Below are positions 36,058 through 46,410 of a stretch of DNA of 64,000 nucleotides, piece after piece (positions within the stretch are counted from its first letter, which is position 1; every line of letters begins with the position of its first letter). The notes under the pieces are model-generated. The model made no database searches, had not been told where the DNA came from, and worked only from the letters and a program-made list of their open reading frames with translations. Location of the stretch: the NCBI RefSeq assembly GCF_016862075.1, contig NZ_BOMG01000106.1, forward strand, positions 51,910-115,909, written 5' to 3'. Source of the stretch: Actinoplanes couchii (GTDB taxonomy: Bacteria > Actinomycetota > Actinomycetes > Mycobacteriales > Micromonosporaceae). Both the position numbers and the translations under genes were made by a program.

Positions 36058-36990
36058 CTAGCCTCGTTCTGCCTGGGCGGCGATGACCTCGCGAGCGAGC
36101 TGACGGTAGTTACGGGCGCCGGACGACGCCGGGTCCAGCGTAGTGATCGGAGCGCCCGCCACGGTCGACTCCGGGAACTTCACCGTCTTGGTGATGACCG
36201 TCTGGTACACCTTGTCGCCGAACGCCTCGACCACCCGCTGCAGCACCTGGCGGCAGTGCGTGGTGCGGGAGTCGTACATGGTGGCGAGGATGCCCTCGAG
36301 CTCGAGATCGAAATTCAGCCGCTCGCGCACCTTGTCGATGGTGTCCAGGAGCAGCGCCACCCCACGGAGGGAGAAGAACTCACACTCCAGGGGGATCAGC
36401 ACACCGTGCGCGATGGTCAGCGCGTTGATCGCCAGCAGGCCCAGCGAGGGCTGGCAGTCGATCAGGATGAAGTCGTACTCCTTGCGGACCGAGCGCAGCG
36501 CCCGGGCCAGGGCCATCTCCCGGGCCACCTCGTTGACCAGCTGGATCTCGGCGGCGGAGAGGTCGATGTTGGCGGGCAGCACGTGCAGGCCGGCCACATC
36601 GGTCTTGATGATGACGTCCTCGGTGGCCACGTCGTCCTGCATGAGCAGGTTGTAGATGCTCAGGTCGAGGTTGTGCGGGTTCACTCCGAGGCCGACCGAG
36701 CAGGCGCCCTGCGGGTCGAAGTCGACGAGGAGGACCTTGCGCCCGTACTCCGCGAGGGCGGCACCGAGGTTGATGGTGCTCGTCGTCTTGCCGACGCCAC
36801 CCTTCTGGTTCGCCAGCGCGATGATGCGAGCCGGGCCGTGCCTGTCCTTCGGCATCGGCTCGGGAATGGGGCGGCGCATCGTGTACGCCGTGGGGTCGGC
36901 CGGGCCCAGGTCGGCACCGAGATCCAGGGAAGCCTGCTGCTCGCGGAGCGCAGAGGTCCAGGCGTCCGCACGCTCGCCGTTCCCTGCCAT
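36058..36990 (-). CDS. parA: ParA/Soj-like ATPase
   Basis: A 310-residue Walker-type partitioning ATPase. The deviant Walker A NQKGGVGKTTSTINL is at residues 61-75, DFDPQGACSVGLG follows, and DFILIDCQPSLGLLAINAL is Walker B. An N-terminal ~50-residue extension is unstructured. It is distinct from the oriC parA, being in the xerD-parA-scp region; such paralogues assist chromosome or plasmid-like partition or position other cargo. No parB is adjacent. ATG at 36990 is preferred over upstream options. Confidence 0.92.
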   Translation of the reverse strand: MAGNGERADAWTSALREQQASLDLGADLGPADPTAYTMRRPIPEPMPKDRHGPARIIALANQKGGVGKTTSTINLGAALAEYGRKVLLVDFDPQGACSVGLGVNPHNLDLSIYNLLMQDDVATEDVIIKTDVAGLHVLPANIDLSAAEIQLVNEVAREMALARALRSVRKEYDFILIDCQPSLGLLAINALTIAHGVLIPLECEFFSLRGVALLLDTIDKVRERLNFDLELEGILATMYDSRTTHCRQVLQRVVEAFGDKVYQTVITKTVKFPESTVAGAPITTLDPASSGARNYRQLAREVIAAQAERG

Positions 36991-37102
36991 GACCTTCGCC
37001 CCCTTTCGACTCACAGCTGGAGCCGATGCCCGACTGTACGCCAACCGTGCCGCCCTGACGGGGTCAGCCGGTCGGCGTGTCGCATCCACGCATCCACAGC
37101 GT

Positions 37103-38017
37103 CTAACGAGCGCGCGGGTGAGCGGTCGCGTACACCTCCCGGAGACGTTCGACGGTTACCAGGGTATACACCTGCGTCGTCGTCACCGAGGCGTGTCCCA
37201 GCAGTTCTTGCACCACCCGTACGTCAGCGCCCCCGTCGAGCAGATGCGTCGCGTAGGAGTGACGCAGCGTGTGTGGGCTGACCGCGTACGGACCGTCCAC
37301 CGGCAGGCCCACCGCGAGCGCGCACCGGCGCAGCACCGTCCAGGCGCTCTGCCGGGACAGCCGGCCGCCACGGGCGTTCAGGAACACCGCCGGCGTGCCC
37401 CGGCCGGACTCGGCCAGCGAGGGCCGCGCCCGCACCAGATAGGCCTGCACCGCGGACCGGGCGTAACCGCCGACCGGGACCAGGCGCGCCTTGCCGCCCT
37501 TGCCCCGCAACACCACCGCCGGATCCACGTCCAGTTCGAGATCGTCGATGTCGGCGCCGACCGCCTCGGAGATCCGGGCGCCGGTGCCGTAGAGGAACTC
37601 CAGCAGCGCCCGGTCACGCAACCCGAGCGGGGAGTCGGCGTCCGGCACCGCCAGCAGCCGGCCGACCTGCTCCACGTCCAGGGCCTTGGGCAGGCGTTTC
37701 GGCGGGGCCGGGGGACGTACCTCAGCGGCCGGGTCGTTCGGGGTGAGCCGCTCGCGGACCGCGAACCGGTGCAGGCCGCGCACCGCCGACACGGCCCGCG
37801 CCGCCGACGACGCCGCCAGCCCCTCCTCGCGCAGCGCCGCCAGGTGCCCGGCCACGTCGGCGGCCCGCACCCCGGCCAGCTCGGTGACCCCGGCGGCGGC
37901 CAGCCACTCGGCATATCGATGAAGGTCACGCTGATAGGAGGCGAGGGTGTTACGGGACAGGCCACGCTCCACGGTCAAGTGGTCGAGATAGGTCCTGATC
38001 GTCCGGTCCAGGCTCAG
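37103..38017 (-). CDS. xerD: tyrosine recombinase XerD, CTG start
   Basis: A 304-residue site-specific recombinase that resolves chromosome dimers at dif. Catalytic residues are seen in GTGARISE (Arg), GKGGKARLVP (Lys), HTLRHSYATHLL (His-x-x-Arg), LLGHAS (His) and QVYT (Tyr nucleophile). The N-terminal SAM-like domain normally begins RTYLDHLTVERGLS. The only start that includes this, CTG at 38017, has GGAGG 7 nt upstream. The next candidate, TTG at 37978, would lose 13 conserved residues. It heads xerD-parA-M50-like. Confidence 0.9.
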   Translation of the reverse strand: MSLDRTIRTYLDHLTVERGLSRNTLASYQRDLHRYAEWLAAAGVTELAGVRAADVAGHLAALREEGLAASSAARAVSAVRGLHRFAVRERLTPNDPAAEVRPPAPPKRLPKALDVEQVGRLLAVPDADSPLGLRDRALLEFLYGTGARISEAVGADIDDLELDVDPAVVLRGKGGKARLVPVGGYARSAVQAYLVRARPSLAESGRGTPAVFLNARGGRLSRQSAWTVLRRCALAVGLPVDGPYAVSPHTLRHSYATHLLDGGADVRVVQELLGHASVTTTQVYTLVTVERLREVYATAHPRAR

Positions 38018-38121
38018 AGTGCCACCTCCGTTTTCCGAAGTTTACGTCTGACCTGCCGCTCTTCCCGGATGCACGGACCGGTATCCGCCGCGCGCAGGTC
38101 CGGCCTGTACGGTTCCACCCG

Positions 38122-39330
38122 ATGAGCGGCTTTCCCTGGCTTCTGGTGGACCAGAACACCGACAACGGTGAACTCGTGATCGCCGCCTGCTCCGACATCG
38201 ACGGCCTCTTCGTCGACCCGCCCGCGCCGCCGGTCGAGCGGTACACCCTGCTCGGCTGCGAACCGACCGGCCGGCTGCGGGACGCCTGCAACGGTTTCGG
38301 CCCGGCCCTGCTCGGCAACGTCGGCCTGGACGCCGTCCACCCGCCCGGCTCGGACCACCCGGCACACTGCTGGCACTGCGCCGAGGAGCTGCTCGACATC
38401 ACCGTGCTCGACGCCCGGGCCTCGGTGCTCGAACCCGGACTGTTCGACGTCACCCTGGAAGGCCGGCTGCGGATCGAGGAGATGGCCCGGTTCGCCCGCG
38501 GCGCCGACAAGGCCCCGGACGCCGACGGCTACCGCCTGGTCGGCGTCACCGGGCACGGCGACGAGGACTTCGGCTCCTGCCGCGACGTCGACGGGGTCTT
38601 CCGCAGCCGCCCGGCCCCCGCGCCGCGCGGCGCCACCCTGATCGGCTGCCGCCCCGAACCGCCGCTGCAACGTGCCCTGGACGCCCTGGCCCGCGGCGCG
38701 GCACGACGGCGGCGCTGGGTGCAGGGCTCGATCTTCAGTGTGGACCGGGACGGCACCGCGGTCGGCATGGTCGGCGCCGCCCTCGGGGCCGAGGTCGCCG
38801 CGGTACGCCCGTCCCGGCTCGGTGACGGACTGGTCGACGTGACGGTGGAGCCGACGTACGGCGACGCGATCGGCGGCCCGCGCCCGGCCGGAGCCCGCGT
38901 CGTCTGGCAGCAGTGGCGGGCCAGCCGCCCCGAGGTGCTCGGCGAATGGGCCGAACACGACGCCGACCTGCGCCACGAGTGGGCCGGGGTGGCGCTGGCC
39001 CACCACGAGCACCGGCCCGACCGGCCGTCCGGCGCCACGTACCACCTGGCCGGGGTGAACATCACCGACGTGGAAGGGTTCTTCTGCGCCATCGGCGAGG
39101 CGATCAACGGGCCGGGTGGTTACTTCGGCTGGAACCTGGGCGCCCTGCACGACTGCGCCCACGGCGGCTGGGGTGCGGCGCCCGCGTTCACACTGGTCTG
39201 GCACGACTCCGAGGTGGCACGGCAACACCTGATCGGCGGGTACGACAGGCGATGGTGGGCGCCCGCGGTGACCATGGACGACCTGCTCGGTTATCTCGCC
39301 GACTCCGGCGTCGAGGTCGAGCTCCGCTGA
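38122..39330 (+). CDS. barstar-domain protein with duplicated N-terminal modules
   Basis: A 402-residue protein. The last ~95 residues are barstar-like (YHLAGVNITDVEGFFCAIGE, then NGPGGYFGWNLGALHDC, then LLGYLADSGVEVELR), the fold that inhibits barnase-type RNases. Two related modules precede it: residues ~7-50 (CSDIDGLFVDPPAPP...TLLGCEP) and ~139-182 (CRDVDGVFRSRPAPA...TLIGCRP). Single barstars are ~90 residues. No RNase gene is adjacent. It may be a multivalent immunity protein; the N-terminal modules are not recognised. ATG start, 104 bp after divergent xerD. Confidence 0.8.
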   Translation: MSGFPWLLVDQNTDNGELVIAACSDIDGLFVDPPAPPVERYTLLGCEPTGRLRDACNGFGPALLGNVGLDAVHPPGSDHPAHCWHCAEELLDITVLDARASVLEPGLFDVTLEGRLRIEEMARFARGADKAPDADGYRLVGVTGHGDEDFGSCRDVDGVFRSRPAPAPRGATLIGCRPEPPLQRALDALARGAARRRRWVQGSIFSVDRDGTAVGMVGAALGAEVAAVRPSRLGDGLVDVTVEPTYGDAIGGPRPAGARVVWQQWRASRPEVLGEWAEHDADLRHEWAGVALAHHEHRPDRPSGATYHLAGVNITDVEGFFCAIGEAINGPGGYFGWNLGALHDCAHGGWGAAPAFTLVWHDSEVARQHLIGGYDRRWWAPAVTMDDLLGYLADSGVEVELR

Positions 39331-39392
39331 CTGTTCGTGCACACTCCGTCCACTTTTTGTCCGGCGCACTGTGGACCGTGTAGGTTGCCGCC

Positions 39393-40172
39393 ATGCCGGT
39401 CGATCTCAACGCCTCGGTCCCGCACTCGGCGCGGATCTACGACTTCCTGCTCGGTGGCAAGGACAACTTCGAGGCCGACCGCCAGGCCGCCGCGGAGATC
39501 GTCAAGCACTCCCCGAGCATCCCGGTGTCGATGCGTGCCAACCGGGACTATCTGGCCCGGGTCGGTCATTTCATGGCCGCGGATCTGGGCATCCGTCAGT
39601 TCCTGGACATCGGGACCGGCCTGCCCACCACCCCGAACCTGCACCAGGTGGTCCAGGGTGTCGACCCGTCGGCGCGGATCGTCTACGTGGACAACGACCC
39701 GATCGTGCTGGTGCACGCCCGCGCCCTGCTGACGTCGTCGGCGGAGGGCTCGACCTCCTACCTGGACGCCGATCTGCGCGACACCACGACGATCCTGGAG
39801 TCGGCCGAGGTGCGAGCGCTCGACTTCAGCCGTCCGATGGCGATCAGCCTCATCGCGATCCTGCAGTTCATCACCGACGAGGACGAGGCGTACCGGGTCA
39901 TCGACACGCTGATCGACCGGCTCGCCCCTGGCAGCGCCCTCGCCATCTCCACCGTCACCGCCCACAACGAGCAGGCCGTTCAGGGCGCCAAGGCGTACAC
40001 CGCCCGGGGCATCCCGGCCAAACCGCGGACCGACGACGAGGTCCGGGGCCTCTTCCGCGGTCTGGAGATCGTCGAGCCCGGGGTCACCCTGGTCAACCGG
40101 TGGCGGCCGGACGGCGCGATCCCCGAGGACTTCCACGTCCAGATGGCCGGCGCGGTGGCCGTCAAACGGTGA
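39393..40172 (+). CDS. SAM-dependent methyltransferase, DUF574 type
   Basis: A 259-residue protein of the actinobacterial 'SAM-dependent methyltransferase' family (PF04672-like). It has the tell-tale start SVPHSARIYDFLLGGKDNFEADRQA, then ANRDYLARVGHFMAADLGIRQFLDIGTGLPT (SAM motif). YVDNDPIVLVHARALL is motif II. Streptomycetes and relatives carry many copies of unknown target. It ends 11 nt inside the convergent VOC gene. Confidence 0.9.
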   Translation: MPVDLNASVPHSARIYDFLLGGKDNFEADRQAAAEIVKHSPSIPVSMRANRDYLARVGHFMAADLGIRQFLDIGTGLPTTPNLHQVVQGVDPSARIVYVDNDPIVLVHARALLTSSAEGSTSYLDADLRDTTTILESAEVRALDFSRPMAISLIAILQFITDEDEAYRVIDTLIDRLAPGSALAISTVTAHNEQAVQGAKAYTARGIPAKPRTDDEVRGLFRGLEIVEPGVTLVNRWRPDGAIPEDFHVQMAGAVAVKR

Positions 40173-40539
40173 GTCTCTCCGTGTAATCGGTGAAACCCAC
40201 CACGTTGCCCCACGGGTCGGCGATCTCCACCGTCCAGCCGGTCGCCACCGGGAACGGCTCGGCCAGCAGTGTCACCCCGGACTCGGTCAGCTCCTCGGCG
40301 GTCGCCCGCGCGTCCGCCACCTCCAGCCACAGGCGGGGCCCCGTCACGTTGCGGGGCTCCTCACCGGTGCGGCGCACCAGCAGCCCCGGGGCCTGGTCAC
40401 CGAGGCGGAACAGCGCGATCCCCGACTCGTCCCGCCGGAACGCCACCGGCAGACCGAGCCGCTCCGCGTAGAACTCCACAGCGGCATCCAGATCCCCGAC
40501 GGTGAACAGCACGTTGTCGATCCCACGAATAGCGATCAC
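40162..40539 (-). CDS. VOC-family (glyoxalase-like) protein
   Basis: A 125-residue single-domain vicinal-oxygen-chelate protein: IRGIDNVLFTVGDLDAAVEFYAERLGL at the start and IADPWGNVVGFTDY near the end, which holds the usual end-of-domain DP.GN pattern. It could be a bleomycin-resistance-type binder or a glyoxalase-like enzyme. GTG at 40539 follows GGAGAAG and defines the start. Confidence 0.88.
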   Translation of the reverse strand: MIAIRGIDNVLFTVGDLDAAVEFYAERLGLPVAFRRDESGIALFRLGDQAPGLLVRRTGEEPRNVTGPRLWLEVADARATAEELTESGVTLLAEPFPVATGWTVEIADPWGNVVGFTDYTERLTV

Positions 40540-40589
40540 GTCTTCTTCTCCACCCGGCCAACCGTACAAGGGACGGCCCCGCGCAATGG

Positions 40590-41009
40590 TCAGCCGGCCA
40601 TGAAGACGCAGAAGGTGTGGCCGTCGGGGTCGGTGTAGACGCGTAGCGGCTCCTCCGGATCCCTGCTGCGATCGAGACGTAGCGTGCCGCCCAAGGCGAG
40701 CACTCGATCGTGTTGACGGTTCAGTTCCTCGAGTGAATCGACCTGGGTGTCCAGGTGCATCTGTTGCGGGACGTCGTCGGCCGGCCAGCTTGTCGGGCGT
40801 ACCCCGGTGGTCTGCTGGAACGCCAGCTGCCAGGAACCCGCCGGTGGGCGTAGGACCAGCCAGTCCCGGCCCTTCGGGTCGTCCTCGCCGGGGGCGGGTG
40901 GCTCGTCGCCCGGCCGGTACTCCAGGGCCAGCAGCTCCCGGTAGAACTCGGCCAGCCGGCGCGCGTCGGTGGTGTCGAGCACGAACGAGCGGAGGATCGG
41001 CACTGTCAT
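40590..41009 (-). CDS. VOC-family protein, second
   Basis: A 139-residue VOC protein (LRSFVLDTTDARRLAEFYRELLALEYR ... VYTDPDGHTFCVF). It is 50 bp upstream of the other VOC gene, same strand, and may be co-transcribed; the two are only distantly alike. Its ATG at 41009 is 30 bp from the divergent glycosyltransferase start, so the two promoters must overlap. Confidence 0.88.
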   Translation of the reverse strand: MTVPILRSFVLDTTDARRLAEFYRELLALEYRPGDEPPAPGEDDPKGRDWLVLRPPAGSWQLAFQQTTGVRPTSWPADDVPQQMHLDTQVDSLEELNRQHDRVLALGGTLRLDRSRDPEEPLRVYTDPDGHTFCVFMAG

Positions 41010-41039
41010 GCCGTTCGGATACCCGCCTAAAGTGGATTG

Positions 41040-42140
41040 ATGCGTGTCCTGGTCGTCGCCGCGCCGCTGGTCGGGCACGTCTTTCCGCTGGTGCCGCTGG
41101 CCCGGGCGCTGCACGGCGCGGGGCACGAGATCGTGTTCGTGACGGCGGGTGACGGGCTGCGGGTGGCGGCGGCCGGGTTCCCGGTGCGGGACGCGGCTCC
41201 GGGGTTCACCTTTCACCGGGCGGCGGTCCGGGCCGTGCTGCGGCGTCCGTTTCTGATCGGCGCCGAGCCGGCCGGGACGGCGGGCACCCGGATGACCGGG
41301 GGACTGTTCGGCGCGGTGAACGACGCGATGCTGGCCGGGGTGCTGGACGCGGCGCGCGAGTGGCGGCCGGACCGGATCCTGTTCGAGCCCTCGGCCGCGG
41401 CGGGTGCGGTGGTCGCGGCCCGGCTGGGGGTCACCGGGATCCTGCACGAGAATTCGTTGTACGACGGGCCGGCGCTGCTCGCCGCCACCCGCATGCGCGG
41501 ACGGCCCGAACTGGCCCCACCGGCCGCGGTGATCCGGATCGCCCCGGCGAGTGTGGCGGGGCGGGGCACCCACCTGCCGATGCGGTTCGTCCCGTGGGCC
41601 GGTGCCGGTGAGCTGCCGGGCTGGCTGGCCGAGCCCTCGCACCGGCCCCGGATCCTGGTGAGCCGCAGCACCGTCGCCCGCCCCGGCCCGGACCGGACGA
41701 CACCGCGCATCGTCGCGGCGGCCGCCGAGGTGGACGCCGACGTGGTACTGATCCGGCCGCCCGAGAAGTACCTGACCGTCCGGCCGGCCGCAGAGTACCG
41801 GAACGTCCGGAGTGTCGGCTGGGTGCCGATCCCCGCGGCGCTGGCCTCGGCGACCGCGATCATCCATCACGGCGGCGCCGGGACGACCTTGACGGCGCTG
41901 CAGGCCGGTGTCCCGCAGCTGATCGTTCGCGGCGCCGGCGACCGGCGGCACAACGCCGAACTGGTCGCGGCCCGTGGCGCCGGGCTGGCCGCCGACCCGC
42001 GGGACATCTCCCCCGCCCTGCTGAACCGCCTGCTCACCGACCCGGTGGTGGGGTCGGTGGCCCGGGCGGTGCGCGCCGAGATCGCCGCGATGCCACCACC
42101 GGAGAACCTGGTCGAGGCCATCCGTCAGGCGGTCCGCTGA
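41040..42140 (+). CDS. GT1 glycosyltransferase, EryCIII-like
   Basis: A 366-residue GT-B enzyme that moves a sugar from a nucleotide donor to a small molecule. The acceptor side opens VLVVAAPLVGHVFPLVPLARAL. The donor motif is SVGWVPIPAALASATAIIHHGGAGTTLTALQAGVPQLIV. It belongs to the natural-product class rather than peptidoglycan enzymes, yet no biosynthetic cluster surrounds it. ATG start with at best a weak ribosome site. Its stop abuts the convergent TetR stop. Confidence 0.85.
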   Translation: MRVLVVAAPLVGHVFPLVPLARALHGAGHEIVFVTAGDGLRVAAAGFPVRDAAPGFTFHRAAVRAVLRRPFLIGAEPAGTAGTRMTGGLFGAVNDAMLAGVLDAAREWRPDRILFEPSAAAGAVVAARLGVTGILHENSLYDGPALLAATRMRGRPELAPPAAVIRIAPASVAGRGTHLPMRFVPWAGAGELPGWLAEPSHRPRILVSRSTVARPGPDRTTPRIVAAAAEVDADVVLIRPPEKYLTVRPAAEYRNVRSVGWVPIPAALASATAIIHHGGAGTTLTALQAGVPQLIVRGAGDRRHNAELVAARGAGLAADPRDISPALLNRLLTDPVVGSVARAVRAEIAAMPPPENLVEAIRQAVR

Positions 42141-42728
42141 TCAACCCCGGTCGGCGCCGGGCCGTAGCGCGGCGAGCGCCAGGTCGACGAGGGCGTCCGC
42201 GTACTCCTCGGTGAGCGGGCCGGTCCGCAGCATCCAGCGGTGGTACATCGGGCCGACGAACAGTTCGACAGCCAGGTCCGGGTCGATGCCGGCGCGCACG
42301 TGGCCCCGCAGCCGGTCCTTGATCGTGTCCAGCTGGGGCCGCAGGATCCGGTCGCGCACCTGGTCGGCGAAGCTCTCGCTGGTCAGCGACTCCACGGTGA
42401 GCGCCCGGGTGATCTCGGACAGCTTCGGGTCGGCGAGTTCGGCGACGGTGGCGCGGACCACGAGACGAAGGTCGGCCTCGAGGTCACCGGTGTCCGGCAG
42501 GGCCGGTGGCCCGGCGGCGGTGACCTGTTCGGCGAGGGCGTCGAGGACGATCTCGCCCCGGCCCTTCCACCAGCGGTAGATGGTCTGTTTCCCGACGCCG
42601 GCCCGAGCCGCGATGGCCTCGATGGTGAGCGCGGCATACCCGGATTCGGTGATCAACGCCAGGGCTGCGTCCAGGATCGCCGTGCGGGATCGTTCGCTAC
42701 GACGGGTGGCGTCGGGTGGTTTCGGCAC
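42141..42728 (-). CDS. TetR-family regulator of the macrolide-type glycosyltransferase
   Basis: A 195-residue TetR protein with HTH SRTAILDAALALITESGYAALTIEAIAARAGVGKQTIYRWWKGRGEI. The C-terminal domain (PMYHRWMLRTGPLTEEYADAL) fits the TetR_C_16-like group. GTG at 42728 is preferred; upstream in-frame sequence runs through the operators. It is divergent from the downstream glycosyltransferase, with two clean palindromes between. Confidence 0.92.
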   Translation of the reverse strand: MPKPPDATRRSERSRTAILDAALALITESGYAALTIEAIAARAGVGKQTIYRWWKGRGEIVLDALAEQVTAAGPPALPDTGDLEADLRLVVRATVAELADPKLSEITRALTVESLTSESFADQVRDRILRPQLDTIKDRLRGHVRAGIDPDLAVELFVGPMYHRWMLRTGPLTEEYADALVDLALAALRPGADRG

Positions 42729-42747
42729 GGTAGAGAGCCTAACCCAG

Positions 42748-42808
42748 GACGAGACGCAACGTCTCGTCTTGACAGCTCGACCAAAAGACGAGACGCTACG
42801 TCTCGTCT
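42748..42808. promoter_or_regulatory. paired TetR operators
   Basis: Two palindromes with the same core lie between tetR and the glycosyltransferase. Site A is 42748-42768, GACGAGACG-CAA-CGTCTCGTC. Site B is 42786-42808, AGACGAGACG-CTA-CGTCTCGTCT. Centres are 39 bp apart, near four helical turns. Confidence 0.85.
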
Positions 42809-42809
42809 C

Positions 42810-42836
42810 GCCGAGAAGCCGAGAAGCCGAGAAGCC
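42810..42836 (+). repeat. 9-bp tandem repeat in a 5' leader
   Basis: CCGAGAAGC is repeated three times between operator B and the AAGGAG ribosome site of the glycosyltransferase gene. Confidence 0.7.
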
Positions 42837-42853
42837 AACCAAGGAGTCCGACA

Positions 42854-44017
42854 ATGCACATCGCGATGGTCAGCATCCCGTTCCCGGGGCACGTCAATCC
42901 CAGCATCGAGATCATCCGGGACCTGGTCGGCCGGGGGCATCGCGTCACCTACGCGAACGATCCCACCTGGCGTGATCAGGTAGAGGCCGCCGGGGCCGAA
43001 CTCAAGGAATACCGTTCGACGCTACCCAGAGGAGACGACTGGGCCGGCGACGCCATCGACCACCTGACGCTCTTCCTGGACGACGCGATCGCCATGCTGC
43101 CCCAGCTCCGCGCGGCCTATCAGAACGACAGGCCGGACATTTTCCTGTACGACATCGCAGGCGCCCCGGCCCGTCTCCTGGCCGAGGAGTGGAGCATCCC
43201 GTCGATGCAGCTCTCCCCCACCTTCGTCGCCTGGACCGGTTACGAACAGGACATGGCCCCGATGGTCGAGCAGATGCGCGCCGACCCGAGGGGCGCCGAC
43301 TACTACCGCCGGTTCACTCAGTGGCTGACCGAGCAGAAGTCGTCGACCACCGACAGCACCGCGTTCATGGCCCACCCGGCGCAGGGCCTGGTCCTGATCC
43401 CGAAACAAATGCAGCCGAACGCCGACCGGGTCGACGAGTCGGTCTTCACTTTCGTCGGGCCGATCCTCGGCGACCGCGACGACCAGGGCGACTGGACCCG
43501 CCCACCAGCGGCGGAGAACGTGCTGCTGGTGTCGCTGGGGTCGACGTTCACCGACCACCCGGAGTTCTACCGGAACTGCATCAGGGCATTCGGTGACCTG
43601 CCGGGCTGGCACACGGTGCTGCAGATCGGCAGGTTCGTCGACCCGGCGGTGCTCGGCGAGATCCCGGACAGTGTGGAGGTGCACACCTGGGTGCCGCAGC
43701 TGCGGATCCTGGGCCAGGCCGACGCGTTCCTCACCCACGGCGGCATGGGCGGATCGGCGGAAGGTCTCTATTGCGGTACGCCGATGCTTGTCGCCCCGCA
43801 GGCAGCCGACCAGTTCGGGAACGCCGACATCCTGGTCGAGCTGGGAGTGGCCCGCCGGATCGACACCGCGATCACCGCCGCGGAACTCCGTCAGGCACTC
43901 CTGGATCTGGTGCGTGACCCCGCCGTACGCAGCAGAAGTGTGGAAATCAGTGACCGGCTGAAGCAGAACCATGATGCCGCGACGCTCATCGAGAACGCCG
44001 CGGCAGCAGGCGTCTAG
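42854..44017 (+). CDS. macrolide-type glycosyltransferase (MGT/OleD-like)
   Basis: A 387-residue GT1 enzyme of the MGT group. MVSIPFPGHVNPSIEIIRDLVGRGHRVTYAN is the acceptor-side start with the catalytic histidine position, and HTWVPQLRILGQADAFLTHGGMGGSAEGLYCGTPM is the donor motif. Such enzymes inactivate macrolides or glycosylate other lipophilic compounds. The repressor and operators next to it suggest ligand-induced resistance. AAGGAG precedes the ATG. It overlaps the convergent NUDIX gene by 4 nt. Confidence 0.9.
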   Translation: MHIAMVSIPFPGHVNPSIEIIRDLVGRGHRVTYANDPTWRDQVEAAGAELKEYRSTLPRGDDWAGDAIDHLTLFLDDAIAMLPQLRAAYQNDRPDIFLYDIAGAPARLLAEEWSIPSMQLSPTFVAWTGYEQDMAPMVEQMRADPRGADYYRRFTQWLTEQKSSTTDSTAFMAHPAQGLVLIPKQMQPNADRVDESVFTFVGPILGDRDDQGDWTRPPAAENVLLVSLGSTFTDHPEFYRNCIRAFGDLPGWHTVLQIGRFVDPAVLGEIPDSVEVHTWVPQLRILGQADAFLTHGGMGGSAEGLYCGTPMLVAPQAADQFGNADILVELGVARRIDTAITAAELRQALLDLVRDPAVRSRSVEISDRLKQNHDAATLIENAAAAGV

Positions 44018-44589
44018 CCGGGCAGGACCGTCCAGCCGGTGTCGCGGGCGCGGGCGGCGGCGAGGAGGCCGCCGACCGCAGCCGCGTTGGTGATCTCGCC
44101 CCGGAAGACCATGGCGACCGCCTCGTCCAGATCGACCAGGCGCACCTCCAGATCGGCCTCCTCGGCGGTCCGGACGTGCCGGTCGGCCTCGGGCACCGGC
44201 GCCAGGTCCCGGGCCAGGAACACCCGCACCCACTCGTCGGCGAAACCGGGCGAGGTGTGCAGGTCGATCAGCCGCTCGATCCGCCCGGCCGTGAGGTCGG
44301 CCTCCTCGGCCAGCTCACGGCCGGCGGTCAGCGCCTCGTCCTCGCCGACCACGTCGCGCAGCCCGGCGGGCAGCTCCCACAGGTGCTGCCCGACCGGGTG
44401 CCGGTACTGCCGGATCAGCACGACCCGGCCCCGGTCGTCGAGGGCGACCACGACCACGGCGCCCCGGTTCTCCACCACGTCCCGGGCGGCGGTGCTGCCG
44501 TCGGACATGGTCACCTGATCGGTGTAGACCGAGAAGATCGCACCGTGGAAACGCTCTTCCCGGGACACCGTCTCGTGGGTGAACCCCAT
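44014..44589 (-). CDS. NUDIX hydrolase, ADP-ribose pyrophosphatase-like
   Basis: A 191-residue NUDIX protein. The box reads PAGLRDVVGEDEALTAGREL then AEEADL, giving the REx-x-EE catalytic set with a slightly altered spacing at the front. The N-terminal half (FHGAIFSVYTDQVTM) fits ADP-ribose pyrophosphatases. It follows pyrG by 1 nt, the standard order in actinobacteria. Confidence 0.9.
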   Translation of the reverse strand: MGFTHETVSREERFHGAIFSVYTDQVTMSDGSTAARDVVENRGAVVVVALDDRGRVVLIRQYRHPVGQHLWELPAGLRDVVGEDEALTAGRELAEEADLTAGRIERLIDLHTSPGFADEWVRVFLARDLAPVPEADRHVRTAEEADLEVRLVDLDEAVAMVFRGEITNAAAVGGLLAAARARDTGWTVLPG

Positions 44590-44590
44590 G

Positions 44591-46291
<1,701 letters not shown>

Positions 46292-46410
46292 GGCCCGCTC
46301 CCGTGGTCGCCGTTCTTACGGTTCTTGCGGCCGGGGCGAGCCCCATCCACGGGAATTCACCGTAACACTCATTGCCGCCGCCTCCACGGTCGGGCCGGTT
46401 GACCTGCGTG

